Below the pieces are notes generated by a model that saw nothing but the letters and a program-made list of their open reading frames with translations, was not told the DNA's origin and did no database searches. A stretch of 52,000 bases of DNA from Chlorokybus atmophyticus (Eukaryota; Streptophyta; Chlorokybophyceae; Chlorokybales; Chlorokybaceae), in assembly GCA_009103225.1 (NCBI GenBank), contig RHPI01003570.1, positions 1 to 52,000 on the forward strand. The letters run 5' to 3'. The position numbers and the translations under genes are program-made. Every line of letters starts with the position of its first letter. Positions within the stretch are counted from its first letter, which is position 1. Positions 9,790 to 20,315 of the stretch are shown here, one piece after another.

Positions 9790-11240
9790 TATGAATCACT
9801 TAGCGTCTCAGCCAACGCTGTCATGACCGCCCACCAAGGTAAGCACGTGCTCATCAATAGCATAGCACCAGTGAGAGTATTGCTGGACACCGGCGCACAG
9901 CCCGTGCTCATTGGCAAGCACCTCGCGCGCACCCTTAACGTCACCATAGAGCTATTGTGCCCGTACTCCCTCAACACTCATCAATAATGCGCAACAAGAA
10001 TTTGGCATTGCAATGCGTGCCATTTTTGTCACCCTAGTGGGTCTCGACTCTACTCACACCACTTCGGTGGATTGGCACGGTGTGGTTGCGGGTCCCCGTA
10101 GTTACAACAGGATTTTTAAGCTGAAGTTGGACCTTTCCTGCCGGCAGGGAGATTAGCTGCTCAAAGGAGGCTTGGCTCTTGCCAACCAAGTATACTAGCA
10201 ACAGCATTGCTACAAAATTCCCTGTCATTATAATCGTGATAGTAGGTGCCAACACACGTAGCGCATCAATAACGCAACACGTCACGAGTCACGCGCACAC
10301 GGCATTCGAGCCACGTTGACCAACATGGCTGCTGTGGAAGAATTGTTTGTGGCAGAACATCGATCTGGGACACGCTCACAGGGCCTTAAGGTGGATGCCA
10401 TCCTTGACCACGATCACAAGGCTACCCGTGCAACCCACCCAACCAACCTCGTTGCGCCCTACACTGGTCTTATACCGTGGCACATACGCCTTCCGGAATT
10501 GGGGGGAGGGCATGGTGTGGGACAGCACCACAGGTTAGTTACAAAAACCGAATACCCAACAGCGCAAACGCGTGATGGGTTTCTTCCCACACATTGTGTC
10601 CTTTTCCAACCCTAACGACAGTTAACAGCGACAATTGCTAGGCCGCACCATGGATCGGAAAAGCATGGTGTGGTTGTTGGAGACGTGTTGCGCCATTCAT
10701 GACCATCGTGTGTCCCCAAAGGACTTTGAACATGATTGGGAGTAGATCAATCGCCCTCAACACGTCCCAACCTACACAACACTCGAGATTGCTCGTGCGG
10801 AGGAGCAGGTCGCAGTCACTGTTGAAGACATCCTTTAAAAGGCCAATGCCACTGTTTTTGGATTACAGCATGGGCCCCCTCGTCACCGATACCATTCGAC
10901 AATAGCTGAAAGCCTTGCAGAACAGGTGGAGAGCAAAATTTAGCTTCAATGTCAAAAAATTGCGTAATTACTCTGTCTACAGTGTGGACATTGACCTCAT
11001 TAATGAAGTGCCAGTCTTTAGGCGACAGTACAAGCTGTCCAAGCTGGAGAAATGTTCAATTGAACAACGCTGCTAAGCACTACTCGAGGTCGGCCTCATT
11101 GAGGAGTCAACATCTGACGCCGCTGCCACTATCATGCCACTCGAATAAGATGCTAATGGCAACTGAACAAATGGACTAATGTGTGGAGACCACTATCCCG
11201 CTAACAACAAGGCCAAGAAGAGATGGGAGGCCTAATAATA
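9790..11240 (+). pseudogene. Decayed Ty3/gypsy copy: protease to start of reverse transcriptase
   Basis: A broken relative of the element at the window start. At about 9820-9985 a retropepsin fragment reads VRVLLDTGAQPVLIGKHLA before a TAA. Further on, GTYAFRNWGEGMVWD (about 10480-10520) parallels GSYAFRNAGDGMVLD of the intact pol. The block around 10650 (a CCGCACCATGGATCGGAA stretch) parallels the intact copy near 312, and 10949-11240 covers the KELGICSAYQMDIEL, RRQYRLSKLE and GDYRPLNNK equivalents with many stops and frameshifts. It ends before the catalytic YxDD. It supplies the protease step missing from the left window edge, but it is clearly dead. Confidence 0.85.
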
Positions 11241-11860
11241 TAGTGAGTAGTGTGACAAGATGGATATGCTGTCAGTCTACAATCACCATAGATAAATCCC
11301 CTTGGACCAAGTGTCAGATTCTTTATTAAGATACTCTGCTTCATTACACAATCCCTTTGGCAGTGTAGCAGGTGTCTCCAGCGGTTGCTATGGCATAGGG
11401 GTCATTTGTACACGTTGAAGCTCCTAAGAACATTGGATGCCAACATTGGAGATGTTGAGAACTAGTGATGCGCGTAGTGTGTGTGTATTTGCCTCCCACA
11501 TACAAGTGTGCACACACCAAGGACGAGTGTAGCAAGCACGCCAACTATAGAGACAATGTGCGACCCACTGTATTAAGCAGTATACAGTGTCTCATATACT
11601 ATGCTACTAAGCACTAGTCAACTCTAGTCAACTCTGGTCAAAGTCAACACTAGTCAACACTAGTCAATGGTCAAAGTTAAGTATGATCATGGTTGACCAT
11701 AACTGCCGTAACTCCCGTAACTCTCGTGACTATAAAGGTTAAGCTAATCGTACCAACTACATGTAGGCGCCGCCTATACATGTACTTTCAATGAGCTATA
11801 CCATTTAACACTCCCACGCGAGTAGCTTGACCTTGAACTTCAAGTTCTTTTCGTAAGCTT
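11241..11860. other. No gene; short AGTCAAC repeats
   Basis: No coding signal. At about 11617-11680 the words CTAGTCAAC and TAGTCAACACTAGTCAA are repeated five or six times, followed by GGTCAAAGTTAAG. It may be a local repeat expansion; a regulatory reading (TTGAC elements) would be speculation. Confidence 0.4.
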
Positions 11861-11867
11861 ACCCATA

Positions 11868-12341
11868 TTGACTTACTCTATTGAACACTCTCACAGATGT
11901 GTTGCCAATTCCCCACTACCATCGGCTGTGACCCAGAGTGCTGCGCTAACGCCTCAGGCCTCGCCTTCGTGTGCTAGGCAAGAAGTAGCCGAGTGTTCTG
12001 CACATCCTGCCTCCCCTCAACCACAGCCACATGCTCGCAATATCAACTCAGCACCCTCCTTTTCAGCCGCGGAGACTTACTACTTGCCACCGCACTCTGA
12101 CCATCCGGAGGCATGTCCATCAAGAAGCAGCTGTAGCTCGCCCTCTCCCTCCAAGCTTGCCACATTGATCCCAGCCTGTCTTGTTGGTAAAGAGATTGAT
12201 CGAGGTGTCCTAAAAGCTGCGCTGAAAGACAAAGGCTTCATGCCTGACCTCTCAAAGCAACATGAGAGATCGTGGAGGAACGGGAAGCAACCAACAAGCG
12301 CAAGGCTGTGGAGCAAGAAGATAACGCTTTACCTCCTCTAA
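11868..12341 (+). CDS. Hypothetical ORF, low-complexity Ser/Pro-rich, possibly upstream exon
   Basis: A 157-codon frame with a Ser/Pro/Ala/His-rich first two thirds and a more ordered end (LVGKEIDRGVLKAALKDKGF). No family recognised, and the predicted start is not an ATG. It could be a 5' exon of the ORF at 12653, since both are on the same strand and the composition suits an unstructured N-terminal region, or it may simply be a chance frame. Confidence 0.25.
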   Translation: MTYSIEHSHRCVANSPLPSAVTQSAALTPQASPSCARQEVAECSAHPASPQPQPHARNINSAPSFSAAETYYLPPHSDHPEACPSRSSCSSPSPSKLATLIPACLVGKEIDRGVLKAALKDKGFMPDLSKQHERSWRNGKQPTSARLWSKKITLYLL

Positions 12342-12652
12342 ACGACAGTGCCACAGCGAGCGCCTGCCAGAATGTGCAGGTTGACAAAAAAAAACGAAGA
12401 AGGTTGTTGCAACAAAGGACGCTGACAGGACCAAAAAAGGAAAGGTGAGGCATCGTTACGACATTAGAAGAAGCGCAGCGCCTTGAAGCCTCACTGGGAC
12501 TGACTGTGTGTCCTGAGTAGGCACAGGCGGGTTTACAGCGTCAAGTGGCTGCTCAGCATCGTCCTTAGGGACAGCCGGTGCGGCACGAGCTGCCTAAGCT
12601 CAAAGCACCGACGCGCAGACGCTTTTAGGGGCTGACTCGTAGTGCAAAGGAG

Positions 12653-13356
12653 TTGATCGCCCTACAATACGCCCAAGACGCGCTGCATCACCACATGCGG
12701 CATGCCTCGAGGTGGGTGACGAAAGTGTGCAATAAGTGGGAGCAAACGCGGAGAGTGCGTTCTAAACAGACCTCTGAGGATTGGCCGTGGTTGGAACCCA
12801 TACACGATATGGTCATCCATAGGACGTTGTTGCCCCTCGCCGTCCTCGATATGATGGTATTGTTGCTGCAGCAGCAACCCGGCAATGTGCAAGAGCTATC
12901 CGCGGAGCACAACTTCCACCCGCTGCAGCAGATGTACCTGTCGATGTCGACTGCTGCGGGTCGAGATGTGTGCCACTACTTGAGCAAATATACTGGGTGG
13001 CAAGTAAAATCATTCAAGCTGTTCTTGGCATGCTTTGACTGGCAATGGCTGTATGTCATATGGCACGTCGAGCTGATTCTATGGAAGCTTGAAGAAAATG
13101 ACGATGCGGGGGAGTACACGAGTGACGACAGCCATGTCGAGGGCCTGGATGAACGCATGCTTGACGAGACCACCAAGACCAGCAGGTGGTGTATGGCGGC
13201 AGTTTGGCAACAAGTAATCAAGCAAGCAGTGGAGCGTTATGCTGCGCCATTCAGATGGGAGTCGCTACGCCTGCAACGCGATAACAGAGTTTGGTGGCAG
13301 AGGCAGCTTGCACACCCGCGTGCACCATGTGTGCTGATTTGTTGCATTGAAGAGCC
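12653..13356 (+). CDS. Unrecognised ORF interrupted by the N gap
   Basis: About 234 codons, opening at a TTG rather than an ATG, so upstream coding or an exon boundary is likely. It is Trp/His/Leu-rich with helical stretches (DWPWLEPIHDMVIHRTLLPL, FKLFLACFDWQWLYVIWHVE) and an acidic segment (NDDAGEYTSDDSHVEG). It ends PCVLICCIEE just before the N run. A Cys/His-rich frame resumes at about 13498, after a foreign-looking piece, so this and the next entry may be one gene cut by an assembly error. I do not recognise the family. Confidence 0.4.
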
Positions 13357-13488
13357 NNNNNNNNNCACGCCTGGTTGAGGCTACTACAATCCTTCATTTG
13401 CATGTTCATAAGCATGCACATGGGAAGTGCAGGACACTGTCACATGTCACAGTATTGATCATCTGCATGCTTACAAGCATCCCCCCCC
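13357..13488. other. Sequence gap plus a 115-bp copy of an E1-gene intron piece and poly-C: probable assembly artefact
   Basis: Nine Ns (13357-13365) are followed by 115 bp (13366-13480) that appear identical to 24336-24450, inside intron 1 of the ubiquitin E1 gene. They are followed by eight Cs (13481-13488). Coding-like sequence lies on both sides. The same intron piece appears beside another N and two poly-C runs at 18477-18553. Confidence 0.75.
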
Positions 13489-13497
13489 GCGGATGGG

Positions 13498-13674
13498 GAG
13501 ACGCCCTGTTGCAAGAAAGCGATGTGCCATGTCTGCAAAACACATCAGAAGACTGTGGCAAATAAATCAAAGAATCCACAAGCGTGTCCCTTCTGCAAGC
13601 AACCTCACCCATTTTGGTCGCCACGCCTGATGCAAGACGCCAACGTGTCGGCGGTGATTCGGCCCCCGCTTTAA
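13498..13674 (+). CDS. Cys/His-rich zinc-binding-like C-terminal fragment
   Basis: A 58-codon frame ending at TAA: TPCCKKAMCHVCKTHQ, then a basic spacer, then ACPFCKQPHPFW. The paired cysteines and histidines look like a small zinc-binding module; CPFC near the end recalls RING-type fingers, but I cannot place it. It follows the gap and poly-C, and is probably the continuation of the ORF at 12653, whose end (CVLICCIEE) also contributes cysteines. Confidence 0.4.
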   Translation, partial: ETPCCKKAMCHVCKTHQKTVANKSKNPQACPFCKQPHPFWSPRLMQDANVSAVIRPPL

Positions 13675-13683
13675 TGCCAATTG

Positions 13684-13817
13684 TGCATGTATTGTAGTTT
13701 TGTGTTGGCTTCATGTGAACCATGTAGGTACATGTACAGTTGCAACATGGTGCATGTATTGTAGTTTTGTGTTGGCTTCCTGTGAACCATGTAGGTACAT
13801 GTATAGTTGCAGCATGG
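13684..13817. repeat. 67-bp tandem duplication, two copies
   Basis: A 67-bp unit beginning TGCATGTATTGTAGTTTTGT occurs at 13684-13750 and again at 13751-13817, with three or four substitutions. It is non-coding. Confidence 0.85.
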
Positions 13818-14227
13818 TGCATGGTGCACCCGAGATCTGCTGTTGTCAGAAGCATTGGCTGTACATGTGTATGATGACTGCCCGGCGCATGGATCAGTGT
13901 ATGGCTTGCATACCTCGCTGGTTCAAAGCGTGGTTGACAGCAACAAATTCGGACAGCGCTCTGGGTTCCATCGAATGACAGCACAGTATTACTCTACGAT
14001 CATGGTAGTATGCGAGTATCCTTGTACTGTAGTACCATTAACAGATGGAGTACCATTCATGTTGATGTAGTACCATGCATGGGTTTGCAATAGCGTCCAT
14101 GGTACAGTCGTGCTTCACTTGAAGTTTGACCCGTTTAGGGTTCATAAGCTGGCAATCCTAAATTGATGCCCATACCCCAAAGTCTCGCTTAGTTTGTGGA
14201 CAGCCGTGCCTATTCCTATTTTGCAAG

Positions 14228-14782
14228 ATGTCGGCGGCAGCAGTTGATTGCCCCTCACCTAGGAGACCATGCTTGGTGTGCCCACAATGCAATGCGTACG
14301 TATGTGCCAATGGCCGTAGGCAGCAAATGCGAGCACACTTGACCGAATGCCAGCGAGTGCAGACAGTGTGCCACGGTTTTAGTGCTGCTTGCTGGCATCA
14401 CACCACACACAATGTCGACGTGTTTAGCTGCCGCCTCGGCCAAGTGCTGTGCAAGGAACCAGAGTTTTTCCATTGCGTGCAGTGCGTGTGCAAATTGTGC
14501 TCGCGCTCATGCTTCGAGTGGCGAGGGGAACCCATGCGCTTCTTCACTTGGACAACACCGGGACATGTGGTGGATGCTGTGGTAATTTGGCAAAGTGGAC
14601 CACGTAGTATCACTGCATGTTATGTTGGGCGTATGCTTATTTCATGCATGTTGAAGCTGTTGTCGCATTCAGAGCAGTCTTGCACGGTGTGGGCGTGGGC
14701 AGTTCCATCCCCTGGCCGCTGTAGAGGAGGCAGACCATCGACCGTTGGACAGCGCACTGCATCGGCTGCGGAACGCAGTTAA
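14228..14782 (+). CDS. Hypothetical zinc-finger-like protein (184 codons)
   Basis: Opens at an ATG at 14228. An early motif, CPQCNAYVCANGRRQQMRAH followed by LTEC, has the C-x2-C ... H-x3-C spacing of a C2H2/BED-like finger. A second cluster, FHCVQCVCKLCSRSC, adds six cysteines within 14 residues. The later part is without recognised features and probably includes read-through of an intron, since the Tudor-like frame starts at 14745 in another phase, 38 bp before this frame ends. One spliced gene with a zinc finger followed by a Tudor domain is my preferred reading. The function is unknown; such pairs are usual in chromatin-binding proteins. Confidence 0.4.
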   Translation: MSAAAVDCPSPRRPCLVCPQCNAYVCANGRRQQMRAHLTECQRVQTVCHGFSAACWHHTTHNVDVFSCRLGQVLCKEPEFFHCVQCVCKLCSRSCFEWRGEPMRFFTWTTPGHVVDAVVIWQSGPRSITACYVGRMLISCMLKLLSHSEQSCTVWAWAVPSPGRCRGGRPSTVGQRTASAAERS

Positions 14783-15179
14783 GTTGGGATGCGAGCAGCT
14801 GATCGGTGTGAGTGTCATGGTGCATTGGCCGCTGGATGGGGAATGGTATGCGGGCGTTGTGGAATTATTCAAGCAAGCGTCAGGTCAGCATCGCTTCGTG
14901 GCGTGCGAGATTGAGGACGCATCATATATGCATGGTGCAATGGAAAATGTTTTTGCAGGGCAGCACCGTATAGTATTCGATGACGGTGATCGACCACAAA
15001 CCATCAACTTCAAAGGGCACAACGTATTCGCGTACACATCAGTTGACGGGGCACGCCATGTTCTGCGCGCCGGAGGGGAGAACGTCAGTCGCAAAATAAG
15101 CCTTTCAGGCAGCGACAGGCAGGCTCAGACAGGCTCAGGCACCAGTCAGTCCCTCAGTCCGTGGTCAGTCACCATGTAA
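14745..15179 (+). CDS. Tudor-like domain protein or exon
   Basis: About 144 codons. Residues about 20-90 have the pattern of a Tudor-like barrel: LIGVSVMVHWPLDGEWYAGV, then after a spacer HRIVFDDGDRP and HNVFAYTSV. The WPLD.EWY.GVV and YDDGD-type blocks are typical of Tudor-like modules in plant chromatin and DNA-repair proteins that read modified histones. The remainder is Ser/Gln-rich. No reliable independent start is seen, so an exon downstream of the zinc-finger ORF is likely. The domain call rests on motif memory only. Confidence 0.5.
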   Translation: MDSALHRLRNAVKLGCEQLIGVSVMVHWPLDGEWYAGVVELFKQASGQHRFVACEIEDASYMHGAMENVFAGQHRIVFDDGDRPQTINFKGHNVFAYTSVDGARHVLRAGGENVSRKISLSGSDRQAQTGSGTSQSLSPWSVTM

Positions 15180-18120
15180 AATTTGCGGCGATAACATCCC
15201 TTGGCGCCAATAACTAGTACTAGACTACAACTACAAAGAAGTGGCGAAATTTTTACCTCTCGTTTCCCGCCAAAAACCGTCTTAGCGGCGGCGGGTTGGG
15301 GGCTAGCAATGGCATTGTTGTCTGCCATTAGCATGCATTGTGTCTTTTTTTCGTTTTTTTGATATTGCCAAAAGGGTTTGCGTGTGTGCATGCATGCATG
15401 CTTCCGTTCCTGCTGACACTATTGACATGATGCGGCATTATCTGCAATGTGATTTGCGTGCACGTATTAGATACTTGTATGCAGAAAACAAATGTCACTG
15501 TGTTGCTTCATGGCAGCCGCTAGCTGGAATTTTGTTGGAATTTGGAGCACTACGCTACTAGCGCATGCTCCTTGGTCTGCTATTGACAATACAGTCCACT
15601 ACTACTGGGTGGTTGTTGATAAAGCGCAGCTACCTGTGCCTTACTGGTGCTGAAGCAGAGTGGACAAGCAGCATGTGGAGGAGGAGTTGCAGCATGCCAC
15701 GCGTGGCGCAAGGCTAAAAGTACGCAGCGGTGGTGCGTATAAGCAATACATCATAAGCAGTGGCTGAAGTTTGTGCTTGCAGACCAGCTAGCAATTAGTC
15801 AAGTCATCAGCAAGTGTATGACATTGCCTTGACGTGACTGGGCAAGCATGTGCGCGGCGTTCCATATTGCAGCTAGACGGTCTATGCTTGACAACCTGCA
15901 GCCAGCTGCAACTGCAAAGATATTCTCTTGTATGGCTGATCAGCATGCCCAGCATGGGACCGCACAATGCAGCTTCAATTGACGCAGCTCATTATAGCGC
16001 TGTCGCTGTCAACCTCCCACAAAACACAAGGTACGTTTGCTGCATGAGCAACATGTTTGGTTCTGCAGCGAGGGAGTATACAATATATAGGATGCAGAGA
16101 TTGTGGCATATATCACAATGTGAGGCATGCATTGTACACCACACACAACAGCACACAATACTTACATACACCACCGGGTGCTCTTCCTACTTACTACCTA
16201 CCTAACTTCACTACTAGCCCAAACCCCGTTAGACAAGCATGCATGCACGCGCATCACCTGCACCACGGCCATTTGTTAGCGGTTCCATCATCCAGCAGGC
16301 AGCAGCAGCAGCGTCAGCTTACTCAACGGACTCCCCCTCCTCCGCCCACATCACCGCCGCCACCCACGACAGCGTCGTCCCTGCTCAACGCGACTGCGTC
16401 GTTAGGGTTTGCGCCCATCATCGCGCAGCATGCATATGCACAGCACGCCGCACTCCCTGTCGCAGTGCCGTTGCTGTGCGCCTACTTCGATGACACGGGT
16501 AGTTGGTACTGCTCCCCATGCACTCAGACTCTCTCTTTGTCTGTAGTCTTAATCTTTCGCACTGCCATGCATGCCAACAGGGCGGGCTCTAACTACTGAA
16601 CACTACCTATGCATGCAGGGTGCTCCCGGTCAAGCACCCACCTAACCACGCCATACTCATGCAAGGCCACTAACAACACATATGTTGTTGTTTTTGCTCA
16701 TTCCAGAGGGGTTGTGTATGTTTTGGTTTTAACACTACCAAAAATAGCCAGCTGTTGGCGTGGACATTGAGCTTGTAATCAACGGACGTATGTGGACATT
16801 TGTGCACCTGTGATGCAAGCGCTTGTGTGTTGGTCGTTTGTTTTCCCTGGACTGCTACAAGCAGTGGGCGCTAGCTCAAAAACTCAATTATTATCCACTG
16901 GCACTGACGCACTCAACCATGCACTCTTTGTGTTGTCGTGTTCCATGGAGGAGTGTACGTATAGCTGGCGTGCCATGCACACGTAGCATGCAATGCTGCT
17001 ACTACACCTGACGTTGAGCACCCTCAGGTGTGTGAGTCTGCCACAAGTCACTGTCAACATGCGACGCTGGTCAATTGTCTGGCTTGACACACCAAGTAGA
17101 AAGGCTGAGCTTGTTTCCATACGAGCTCTTTTTCTCTCTTGCACGGTATTCATAATCACCCATAGCAATTTGCTGCCAAACACACTGCGAAGCTAAGGGC
17201 GCCATCTTGGCTTGCCCACTTAGCACGGAGCAATATGCTGAGGTGGCAACCGTTGCGTTGAAGGGCAGGTATGGGAAGTAAAAAGTGGAACAACATATGC
17301 ACCGCACAGTGGTGTTACAAAGCGACATGTTTGAAATTCGGAAGTGGGTTGAATGCACTGCAACACGCATAATCTCAGATCATGGATGTAAGCACATGTG
17401 CTGCATGGCACAGCTACAACACAAGCTCTCCTTCTGCAGCCTGTGTAATTTGAAGGCACTCCATTGGGGAGCTGGCTCAGCAACAATGCATGAGTCTCGT
17501 AGCTTGAGGATGCATCTTGACATGGTATCTTACCCCACCCATTGTCTCTTGGCAACAATGCGTGTGACGTGGGCAACACAGCAAGCGGGTCCAACTCTCT
17601 CAACTCTTTCAAACAACCATTACACGATCAGCAAACCCATGGCATCATTATGATGGTTATGATAACCATCACTCTGCATCTTTGTTTGCGGTTGAAGTAG
17701 ATGACGCTGATTTTGTCTTTAAGCTGTGTAACAACAGAGCACAACCGTGCGTGTGCAGCACTTGCCCATCTTGCAAGTGAGAGTGTACATTTACAACCTA
17801 ACATACACCACGCCAAGTCAAGTTTGTCACTATTGCACATACTATTCTTAGTATTGCACAACTCTATTTTGCACACTCCGATGAATGACACTGTGACCCT
17901 TGCAAAATGCTGCGAGGCCCCTAATTGGGCGCGCATTGACGACATGTTGATGATGTGTTTTACCGTTGAAATGATGCACAAGCATGGCATGTGCACTCAT
18001 GTGCCCGCGGCAACAAACAGTACACATCATCCGTGTTCATGTCAGACGTGCACGTGTCTACGCATGTGATGATTTGAGGGTGCAGCACCTTTGCTTAAGA
18101 CAAGCCATGCATATGTGGAT
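15180..18120. other. Intergenic, no certain gene
   Basis: Only short frames. TGCATGCATG words are frequent. Around 16120-16420 lies a stretch resembling one at 37830-38230. A short open piece at about 17216-17277 (STEQYAEVATVALKGRYGK) could be an exon relic but ends at a stop. Confidence 0.4.
16120..16420. repeat. Possible dispersed repeat, copy 1 (relative near 37830-38230)
   Basis: Shared words in the same order at both places: ACACCACCGGG, then CCCCGTTAG followed by CATGCATGC, then ACGGACTCCCCCT, then a TAGGGTT motif. Spacing is similar but the sequences between are diverged. It may be an old non-autonomous element, or two similar-looking simple-sequence regions. Confidence 0.3.
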
Positions 18121-18122
18121 GT

Positions 18123-18242
18123 GATTTTTGGCGGGTCAGCGACAAAGTCATATACACCAACCGGTACTTCGACGCCGATGCTTCCTACGATGAACCCAAC
18201 AATTTTAAATGCAACAAACTGTGGGTGGATCTCGGGCACTGA
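18123..18242 (+). pseudogene. Short unassigned coding-like exon or relic
   Basis: A 39-codon frame ending at TGA with protein-like composition: DFWRVSDKVIYTNRYFDADA and then NNFKCNKLWVDLGH. There is no start codon and no recognised family. It could be a terminal exon or a relic of a larger gene; nothing adjacent supports either choice. Confidence 0.25.
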
Positions 18243-18476
18243 GCTGACACCGGCAATACTACTTTAAGAGCAGCAGCCAGAGCAGGCGCATCCTCTGCTT
18301 GTGAATCCTTCAAAATGTGACGCTATGGCTATGTAGTTGCATGCGTGCACATGCATGTGCATTAACCACCTGGCGACATCACACCGTTACAGTGAAGTTG
18401 AACAGCTGACGTGTGCGTGTAGGTACATGTTTATTGAGCGCTCACCCTCTGTGTTGCTAGGTACATCAGTGCAGCT

Positions 18477-18553
18477 CCCCCCCCCCCCCCCCCCCCCCCC
18501 NCAATATGGCTGAACACGCCTGGTTGAGGCTACTACAATCCCCCCCCCCCCCC
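18477..18553. other. Poly-C / N junction carrying a 40-bp piece of the E1 intron: probable assembly artefact
   Basis: A run of 24 Cs (18477-18500) and one N (18501) precede 40 bp (18502-18541) that appear identical to 24323-24362. The copy runs straight into a second poly-C run (18540-18553). The same source sequence sits at the 13357-13488 gap. Homopolymer-anchored joining of unrelated contigs or reads is the likely cause. Confidence 0.75.
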
Positions 18554-19029
18554 GCGCCCCGGGGGGCACCTACCATTAATGCCTCCATTACTCCTGCCCC
18601 TCCTCCATCTTTGTTGCTCACCCTCTCCCCCATTCGCTGTGGCAGTTCACGCACGCCGTCTGTTGCTCTTCTTTCACAAAAGGATGCCCTCGAGGGCTCA
18701 ACTGATTCAAGCCCCCGGCGCCCTGCGGGCCGCACGTTAACGGGTCATTTGCACTCACTCACGCACAAGGTGGGTAAGTGCAGACGACAACTTGGTCATG
18801 GAGATGTCTAGCGGCGCAAAACATGCAAGCCGCGTGTGACTGACAGTAGCACACAGCAAACGTACCTATTCCCTACAAATCTTACTGCAACCAGAGGGCC
18901 GATGCGACACGAAGTTGTAGTTCGCACTCCAAAATACATAAGGAGGTCATGTTGCACCGCCACAGTTGCTGCAGCTATTGTAGCCTGCTGAAAATACGGC
19001 TGCCTAGCTCAAGCAGAAGTATTCCTTTC
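18554..19029. other. No gene seen
   Basis: The beginning is C-rich and abnormal because of the junction before it. No coding pattern recognised. Confidence 0.4.
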
Positions 19030-20315
19030 CAGAGGTGCTGGAAGCCACGCATTGGTTTGATGCGCAGCGGCACATTGGTAGCGGTGCCTTTGGTAACGTG
19101 TACGGGTGTGCAGCAACATGCATGCATGCACATGCATTTGGGTTGGCTCGTTATAACTTCACACAGTCAGTCGTCCCTCTATTGCGCGGTGAAAACTTGC
19201 TCAAAAACAGCAATTACCACGGAGCATCACTACCATTAAACTACAGACCCACCACTTTGTAATTATGGTAGAAGAGTATTGTACCAAGCGTTGCTGACGA
19301 CAAAGTTGGCCGTACTGAGTAGGATTGTGACGGTGCTCGTGCCTTGTCACCTGTCGACTGTTACAAAGGTGGAGCATCTCAAGCTTGCGCGCATGCATGG
19401 GTACTGCCAAGAGGGCGAGCAGTGCGCGCTCGTTCTGGAGCTCCTTGACAAACTTGCTAGAATACCACATTTGCAAATGAGGTGAGAAGAGTGAAGCGCG
19501 CACGCGCACGCAAGCACTCATGTACCCGTATGAGTCGGTTGACATTTGTGTGCGCAAGCAGTATCAAAGAGTTGAGGCAAGTGTCTGATTTATTCTGCAC
19601 GCAGGCAACACGTTTACATGGCCGCTCCGGCTACAAGCACTGCTTGGGGCCGCCAAGGGCCTGGCGTGCTTACACCACGAGCTGTAAGAGGCACTTGTGC
19701 ACAGGGACATCAAGCCCGCCAACATTCTCCTGGACGTCAACTACCAAGCCAAGGCATGCACACGTGACCACCTTCAGAAGCAATCAAGCATTCATACTAT
19801 CTGTTGACACATCATTAGCAAGAGCACAAACCATCACAGTTATGAGCACAACAACATGTGATAAATTTTGGGCTGGTGCACGAGGTGCCGCAAGTTTTGA
19901 CACACGCGCACTCCATCCCGGTTGGCACCTTTGGGCACATGCTAATCGGTTTATCCTCACTCGGATGTGTACTCCCTTAGGGTGACCTGAAGAGGCATGT
20001 TGCTTGCAGCAATAGCTTACCATAATCAACACCCACATGCAAGCAGCAACCGCTGCAGTGCACTTAAGGCACAGCGTGCATGCATGTAGTTTTACCTCAA
20101 ACATCATATGCACTCGGATGCCATAAACACGCAAGTTGCGGAGGGCATGGGGTCATTCTCTACCTTATTGGATCTCCAACTTCGCGATTGCAGCGTGGCG
20201 CAAGCGTTCGCGTTGGCGAAGCCGGCTACCCGGTGCGTCGCCAAGGAGGTGGATGCGCGGCCGAATGCAAGGGAAGTTGCTGCATCTCTGACGGAGTTGG
20301 TGGGTGGGGTATGAC
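19030..20315 (+). pseudogene. RLK/Pelle-type protein kinase, decayed
   Basis: Kinase blocks occur in the right order over 1.3 kb: the glycine loop HIGSGAFGNVYG (from about 19033); VEHLKLARMHGYCQEGEQCA (about 19368); LQALLGAAKGLACLHHEL, an in-frame TAA, then LVHRDIKPANILLD (about 19630-19742), the catalytic loop; NFGLVHEVPQVLTHAHS then GTFGHM (about 19866-19940), where DFG has become NFG and APE is lost; SDVYSLRV in a shifted frame (about 19960); and a C-lobe end, RCVAKEVDARPNAREVA (about 20240-20290). The style is that of plant receptor-like cytoplasmic kinases. The stop in the catalytic loop, the frameshift and the lost DFG aspartate argue for a pseudogene; some breaks may be introns. I did not find the subdomain II lysine with certainty. 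Confidence 0.8.

Noticed and set aside
17880-18069. Small Met/Cys-rich frame as a peptide gene
   Set aside because: Composition follows the TGCA/ATG-rich background, with no conserved pattern or splice support.
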